Shown here: positions 6,843 to 10,460 of the stretch, in pieces
How the letters are laid out: every line of letters begins with the position of its first letter
Numbering within the stretch: position 1 is the stretch's first letter
Assembly: GCA_002454845.1 (NCBI GenBank)
Contig: DKJQ01000301.1
Coordinates: forward strand, 1 to 10,460
Length of the DNA stretch: 10,460 bases
Direction: 5' to 3'
From: Ignavibacteria bacterium UBA6688
GTDB taxonomy: Bacteria > Bacteroidota > Ignavibacteria > UBA10030
Notes under the pieces: model-generated
What the model was told of the DNA's origin: nothing
What the model saw: only the letters and a program-made list of their open reading frames with translations
The model's database searches: none
Made by a program: the position numbers and the translations under genes

Positions 6843-9208
6843 TGGCTCAGTTCTTCAAAGTAGGGATACGAATGTTTCGGGCGAAGAAGCTGTACGCCCT
6901 TGTCAATGTTGTTGCCTTGAGCCTGGCGATTGCGATAGCCATTGTTGCCTATCTGAACTATGACTTTGCGCGGGGCTTCGACCGTTTTCATGACCATGCA
7001 GACCGTATCTACGTTGCCCGCTCAGTCGTGTCGGTCAACGGAAAAGAGGTCTCTTACGGCGTCACACCCCGCCCGCTGGGTCCCGCGCTGAGAAGGGATT
7101 TCCCTCAGATTGAAAAGGGCTCACGCGTGGTGTATTCCTCCGGAGCGCTTCGGCATGAGGAAAAGGTTTTCAACGAGGAGATCTATTTTGTGGATGAAGA
7201 ATTCCTCGACATGTTTACGTTTCCCGTCCTCTACGGCAATGTGCACACACTTCGGGAGAGAGGACGCATCCTGATCACATCAAAGCTGGCGCAGAAATAT
7301 TTCGGAACGGACGATGTTCTCGACCGGACGCTCACACTTTCATACGGCAGCGGGTCTACCAGGACATTTGTGGTCGGCGCGGTTCTCCAGGATGTGCCGG
7401 TTCAATCCTGCCTGCAATTTGACGCGCTCCTTCCCTACCCGGAATTACTCGAGATGAGCACCGTCAAAGAGGAAACATGGGCGCAATGGTCACACGAGAC
7501 ATTTATTCAGCTCGCAGCCAACACACGGATAGAAGAAGTTGCCTCCCGCATCAATGACTATGCGAGTCAGCAAAACGTGGCACTCCCCGCTCTACCGGTC
7601 GTCCGGTTCTATTTTGATCCGCTTCTCGCTGCAGCCGACAGGGCGCGGGAATTGCGGAGTGACATTCTCAGGGAGGGAATGCACCCCGCGGCGCTCGCCG
7701 CTCCCAGTGTCTTGGCGGTATTGTTGCTCCTGACGGCGGCATTTAATTTTATGAACACATCGCTTGCGTTTTCCGGTCTCCGGTTGAAGGAAGTCGGTGT
7801 GCGCAAAGTGCTTGGGAGCGGCAGACGGCAGTTAGTTGTGCAGTTCCTGAGCGAAAATGCGATTCTGTGCCTGGTGGCACTCGTGATTGCACTGGGGCTG
7901 GCGGAATTCCTTGTCCCTGCGTACAGCAATCTCTGGGAGGATGTAACCCTTGAGCTCCGCTACCTTGGAAACTGGGAACTCTTCTCATTCCTGATCGGCG
8001 TACTCGCGTTCTTGAGTATTGTCGCAGCATCCTACCCTGCACTGTATATCAGCAAGTTCAGCGCCGTCAGTATTTTTCAGGGGAAACAGGGACTTTCCGG
8101 ATCGCACTGGCTGATTCGCACCGTCCTCGTGTTCCAGTTTGCGATCTCCACCATGACGATCATCGGCGGTGTGGTGTTCACCCGGAACGCATCGTACTAT
8201 GATACGATAGACCTTGGGTACGATCCGGAACAAGCAATCGTCGTGCCGCTCCAGGGGACAAAAATTTTCGCAGCCTACCGGAATGCCGTCAGGCAAAACC
8301 CGGAAATTATCAGTGTCTCCGGCACCCAGCATCAGGTGGAATATAGCGGCGTAGCGATGCGCGCCGGGAGTGAAGGGAAGGAGCTTCCCGTTTCCGTCTT
8401 AAGCGTAGGGGAGGAGTACGTCAAAACGATGGGCTTGAAGCTGCAGAAGGGAAGGGCGTTCGACCCCGCTCTTGCGACCGACCGGAGTCAATCCGTCCTC
8501 GTTACCGAAAAACTTATTCAAGAATTCAACTGGTCGGATCCGATAGGAAAACAGTTGACGTTGGACAGCGTTCGTTACAGCGTTATCGGAGTTCTGCAGG
8601 ATGTCTACAACCGCGGCATCTGGCGGCCTTACGAGATCACCGTGTTCCGCCTGGCCGAACCGGACCAATACCGATACACGATTGTCCGAGCTTCGCTTCC
8701 CAACCTTGCGCATGTGAATGAATTCCTCAAGCAGGAATGGCTTCGCCTGGTGCCGGGCATTCCGTACGAAGGCTTTTACCAGGACGAGTCGATCAAAAAT
8801 GCCATGAGCATCAACGCAAACATTAAGGTCGTTTTTCAGTATCTCTCGTTCACGGCCATCGTGATCGCGGCCATGGGACTGTTTGCGCTGAGCTCGCTCA
8901 TTATTCTCAAACGGACCAAAGAAATAGGAATACGGAAAGTTCTTGGAGCCGGCATCGTTAGTGTCATGGAGCTGCTGAATCGCGAAATTCTTATCATCCT
9001 TCTGATCGCATGCTCCGTTGCCACGGCCGCGGGATATTTTGCCGTTGAGGCGTTGCTGGATAGCGTCTTTGCCTATCATGTCGACGTGACCCTCTGGCAC
9101 CTGACTCTCGCGAGTATCGCGACATTTCTGGTCGGTTTAGTCACGGTGAGCTGGCAGGTCTATAAGGTCGCAACCTCGAACCCGGTTGAGGCTCTCCGAT
9201 ACGAGTGA
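6839..9208 (+). CDS. Divergent MacB/FtsX-type ABC transporter permease (permease 4)
   Basis: This 789-residue permease keeps the fold of its neighbours but is clearly the outlier. It has TM1 ~20-40, FDRFHDHADRIYVA at the start of core domain 1, TM2 ~287-306, coupling motif KEVGVRKVLGS 317-327, TM3-TM5 to ~447, core domain 2, TM6 ~665-687, coupling motif KEIGIRKVLGA 694-704, TM7-TM8, and the shared tail NPVEALRYE. Several family signatures have changed: ACINYMNLATA is replaced by TAAFNFMNTSLA, VIGVVKDFHF by VIGVLQDVYN, and the GMAC segment of TM1 is absent. Both coupling motifs are intact, so ATPase contact is probably kept while the extracytoplasmic part has diverged. The start is a double ATG (6839 and 6842); GGGGAGA at 6824-6830 fits the first, with 8 nt spacing. 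The gene follows permease 3 by 67 bp and probably ends the permease operon, because terminator-like structure lies downstream. Its cargo may differ from that of the other three (inference). Confidence 0.93.
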   Translation: MMAQFFKVGIRMFRAKKLYALVNVVALSLAIAIAIVAYLNYDFARGFDRFHDHADRIYVARSVVSVNGKEVSYGVTPRPLGPALRRDFPQIEKGSRVVYSSGALRHEEKVFNEEIYFVDEEFLDMFTFPVLYGNVHTLRERGRILITSKLAQKYFGTDDVLDRTLTLSYGSGSTRTFVVGAVLQDVPVQSCLQFDALLPYPELLEMSTVKEETWAQWSHETFIQLAANTRIEEVASRINDYASQQNVALPALPVVRFYFDPLLAAADRARELRSDILREGMHPAALAAPSVLAVLLLLTAAFNFMNTSLAFSGLRLKEVGVRKVLGSGRRQLVVQFLSENAILCLVALVIALGLAEFLVPAYSNLWEDVTLELRYLGNWELFSFLIGVLAFLSIVAASYPALYISKFSAVSIFQGKQGLSGSHWLIRTVLVFQFAISTMTIIGGVVFTRNASYYDTIDLGYDPEQAIVVPLQGTKIFAAYRNAVRQNPEIISVSGTQHQVEYSGVAMRAGSEGKELPVSVLSVGEEYVKTMGLKLQKGRAFDPALATDRSQSVLVTEKLIQEFNWSDPIGKQLTLDSVRYSVIGVLQDVYNRGIWRPYEITVFRLAEPDQYRYTIVRASLPNLAHVNEFLKQEWLRLVPGIPYEGFYQDESIKNAMSINANIKVVFQYLSFTAIVIAAMGLFALSSLIILKRTKEIGIRKVLGAGIVSVMELLNREILIILLIACSVATAAGYFAVEALLDSVFAYHVDVTLWHLTLASIATFLVGLVTVSWQVYKVATSNPVEALRYE

Positions 9209-9291
9209 TATCCAATACCCAGTTTGAACGATACTGAACATGGAAATTCGCTAGTGTCCTGTAACAGAGATGCTTTGAATACGTCCAGGGC

Positions 9292-9332
9292 AAAAAGCCA
9301 ACCGCGAATCCGCGCGAATGGTGGGTTTTTTT
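9292..9332 (+). terminator. Candidate rho-independent terminator after the permease array
   Basis: AAAAAGCCAACC (9292-9303) can pair with GGTGGGTTTTTT (9320-9331) with one A-G mismatch and one G-U pair. The tract of seven Ts at 9326-9332 forms the 3' side. The loop can hold a small GCG/CGC stem. The A-run opposite the T-run would also allow termination on the minus strand. It sits 84 bp after the stop of permease 4, where the permease transcript would be expected to end. The stem is imperfect and the same left strand can pair elsewhere (9351-9371), so the call is moderate. Confidence 0.4.
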
Positions 9333-9371
9333 ATAACATCTATTAGCGTTCATTCGCGTAGATTAGCGGTC
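9300..9371. repeat. Imperfect inverted repeat built from CGC(G/T)AAT units
   Basis: The left arm at 9300-9320 and the right arm at 9351-9371 are inverse complements at 17 of 21 positions. Each arm is made of near-repeats of CGC(G/T)AAT about 10-11 bp apart. The left arm has CCGCGAATC then GCGCGAATG. Read on the minus strand, the right side has CCGCTAATC, ACGCGAATG and, just inside the arm, ACGCTAATA at 9342-9350. Five units therefore sit in two opposed groups around a T-rich centre. No protein is encoded. The block could be a dispersed genomic repeat, a protein-binding array with helical spacing, or the stem of an RNA hairpin. Confidence 0.6.
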
Positions 9372-9428
9372 CCTTTTTTAAAAGTACTTACGGGACGCGA
9401 CACTACCTCTCAAGAAAGGAGATGAGCC

Positions 9429-9686
9429 ATGCAAGCTATTTCCATTCAACTCCCCACCATCGAAACCGACCACTACGTCGAGGTGGATGTGACCGTCAAC
9501 GGCGAGCGACGCCAATACAAGTACCGGGTGGAGGTATTCCGCTGGGAGGATTGGTCCAGGCCCCCGGAGAACAGAGCCCTGGCGATTAAAAGAATGATTG
9601 AAGCCTACGACAAAAAGTGGCAACTTCTTCAGATTGGCAGCCCGACGGAGAGTACTGTCCCGCTGATGTTCAAACGCGTGGGATAA
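9429..9686 (+). CDS. Small cytoplasmic protein of unknown function (85 aa)
   Basis: I do not recognise this family. The 85-residue product begins MQAISIQLPTIETDHYVEV and has no signal peptide or membrane segment, so it is probably cytoplasmic. The first half alternates hydrophobic and polar residues, as in beta strands (HYVEVDVTVNG, then QYKYRVEVFRWEDW). The second half contains a likely amphipathic helix (NRALAIKRMIEAYDKKWQLLQIG), giving a beta-beta-beta-alpha outline. The start is well supported by AAAGGAG at 9415-9421, 7 nt before ATG, the strongest ribosome site of the window and much better than those of the large permeases. Its reading frame is clean, and it is placed 64 bp upstream of the ATPase. 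A role linked to the transporter (regulator or ATPase partner) is inference from position only; it could equally be an unrelated housekeeping small protein. Confidence 0.8.
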   Translation: MQAISIQLPTIETDHYVEVDVTVNGERRQYKYRVEVFRWEDWSRPPENRALAIKRMIEAYDKKWQLLQIGSPTESTVPLMFKRVG

Positions 9687-9750
9687 GTATTGCAGGGAAG
9701 GGGCTGTTCAGAGGGGGAACCTTGTTGTCCATTGACCAAACAGGAGAATT

Positions 9751-10422
9751 ATGCTCAGAGTGCAAAATCTTTTTAAATGGTATTCCACGGGGTTCGTCAA
9801 GACATACGTCCTCCGCGACGTCAACGCTGAGATACGGGAGGGGGAGTTCGTTTCCATTATGGGTCCCTCCGGTTCCGGCAAGTCGACCTTGCTGCACATC
9901 CTCGGCATGCTCGATGACCCTTCGAGTGGGGAGTACTTCTTTCTTGATGAAGTGGTACACAAGCTGAGCGAGAGGAACAGGTCTGAACTCCATAAGAACT
10001 ACATCGGCTTCGTGTTCCAGAGCTACCACCTGATCGACGACCTCACTGTCTATGAAAATCTAGAAACCCCGCTCATTTATAAAAAAATGAAGACCTCGGA
10101 GCGGAAAAGTCTCGTGGCCGACACACTGGACCGGTTCCAGATTGTAGGGAAGAAAGATCTTTTTCCGAATCAGCTCTCCGGGGGACAGCAACAGCTCGTC
10201 GGCATCGCCCGCGCCATTATCACAAGTCCTAAACTGATTCTTGCCGATGAGCCGACGGGTAATTTGAATTCCGCCCAGGGAGAGGAGATCATGGCTCTGT
10301 TCAAAACGCTGAACCAGGGTGGGACGACGATTATCCAGGTCACCCACTCGGAAAAAAATGCGGCGTACGGCTCCCGCATCATCAGCCTGCTCGATGGGAG
10401 GGTGGAGCAAAAACCGGGATAA
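9751..10422 (+). CDS. ABC transporter ATP-binding protein, LolD/MacB/FtsE-like
   Basis: This 223-residue cytoplasmic ATPase is the usual length for stand-alone LolD/FtsE-type subunits. Visible motifs: Walker A GPSGSGKST 38-46, Q-loop Gln90 in FVFQSYHL, signature LSGGQQQ 142-148, Walker B LILADEP 162-168 with catalytic Glu167, and H-loop His199 in VTHS. Two positions depart from the usual MacB/LolD consensus. The signature continues LVGIARA instead of RVAIARA, and the D-loop reads TGNLNS instead of TGNLDS (Asn173). The start ATG 9751 has AGGAG at 9742-9746. It probably hydrolyses ATP for the permeases encoded upstream, binding their two coupling motifs as a homodimer. This pairing is inferred from proximity and matching family, and the intervening ~540 bp means separate transcription is possible. 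It follows the 85-residue gene by 64 bp, likely in one transcript. A further permease or a membrane-fusion protein may follow outside the window. Confidence 0.95.
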   Translation: MLRVQNLFKWYSTGFVKTYVLRDVNAEIREGEFVSIMGPSGSGKSTLLHILGMLDDPSSGEYFFLDEVVHKLSERNRSELHKNYIGFVFQSYHLIDDLTVYENLETPLIYKKMKTSERKSLVADTLDRFQIVGKKDLFPNQLSGGQQQLVGIARAIITSPKLILADEPTGNLNSAQGEEIMALFKTLNQGGTTIIQVTHSEKNAAYGSRIISLLDGRVEQKPG

Positions 10423-10439
10423 GATTACCCGCCCAGCCC

Positions 10440-10455
10440 GCCTGCTACCGCAGGC
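10440..10455. other. Short GC-rich hairpin at the right window edge
   Basis: GCCTGC (10440-10445) and GCAGGC (10450-10455) form a perfect 6-bp stem with a TACC loop, starting 18 bases after the ATPase stop codon. No T-run is visible before the window ends, so a terminator cannot be claimed. The upstream CCCGCC bases may pair with sequence beyond the edge, making this the left part of a larger dispersed hairpin repeat. Either reading needs more sequence. Confidence 0.3.
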
Positions 10456-10460
10456 ACGCT

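Larger units (their letters stand above)
9252..9405. repeat. MITE-like intergenic element bounded by TAGTGTC/GACACTA
   Basis: The 154-bp stretch begins TAGTGTC (9252-9258) and ends with its exact inverse GACACTA (9399-9405). Inside the ends the similarity continues as CTGTAA on the left and, read on the other strand, CCGTAA on the right, after a ~5-nt insertion. Both ends start with TA, as expected if a TA target were duplicated in the manner of IS630/Tc1-type elements. The interior is non-coding and largely self-complementary. This is a structural reading only. The inverted repeats are short and no transposase gene is present, so a chance arrangement or another class of dispersed repeat is possible. 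Confidence 0.4.

Noticed and set aside
8399..9100. 233-codon open frame on the minus strand
   Set aside because: It is antisense to core domain 2 and the C-terminal helices of permease 4, with composition typical of a shadow frame.
9300..9371. CRISPR-like array
   Set aside because: The units are about 10 bp, degenerate and in opposite orientations, with no unique spacers of normal length and no cas genes nearby.
9209..9428. Promoter for the small gene and ATPase
   Set aside because: TATAAC near 9331-9336 resembles a -10 box, but no partner at suitable distance (TTGACA-like, or the Bacteroidota TTTG/TAnnTTTG pair) could be identified, so no promoter is called.

Overview
The window is one strand-uniform ABC-transporter locus, with every credible gene on the + strand. 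Four large paralogous MacB/FtsX-type permeases lie head to tail. The first is cut by the left window edge and the other three are complete at 801, 789 and 789 residues. A structured non-coding gap of about 220 bp follows, then an orphan 85-residue protein, then a 223-residue ABC ATPase of the LolD/MacB/FtsE class. No tRNA, rRNA, CRISPR array, transposase gene or phage gene is visible.

Layout. 2-1810: permease 1 (5' end missing). 1901-4306: permease 2. 4402-6771: permease 3. 6839-9208: permease 4, the most divergent. The gaps between permeases are only 67-95 bp, with no convincing terminator or promoter, which suggests one transcript. 9209-9428 holds terminator-like hairpins, a repeated CGC(G/T)AAT motif in inverted arrangement, and short terminal inverted repeats that together resemble a small MITE-like element. 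9429-9686: small conserved-looking protein of unknown function. 9751-10422: ATPase. The last 38 bases hold only a short GC hairpin.

How the genes may work together (inference). Each permease is a fused pseudo-dimer. Each half has a transmembrane helix, a large extracytoplasmic core domain and three C-terminal helices, and carries a cytoplasmic coupling motif of the form K/REhGhRKhhGA. Such proteins need an ATPase supplied in trans, and the only one here is the 9751-10422 product, so one ATPase may energise several alternative permeases. The cargo is unknown. Type VII (mechanotransmission) ABC relatives such as MacB and LolCDE move peptides, macrolides or lipoproteins across or out of the inner membrane.

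Organism. Mid-50s GC (judged by eye), tandem ~800-residue permeases ending in NPVEALRYE, and an ATPase with the LSGGQQQLVGIARA signature fit a bacterium of the FCB group (Bacteroidota, Ignavibacteria/Chlorobi or a relative). This is from family knowledge without any search, and Acidobacteria-like lineages remain possible. The locus belongs to a known transporter class. What is less ordinary is the array itself, the orphan small gene, the intergenic element and the minigenes in the gaps.
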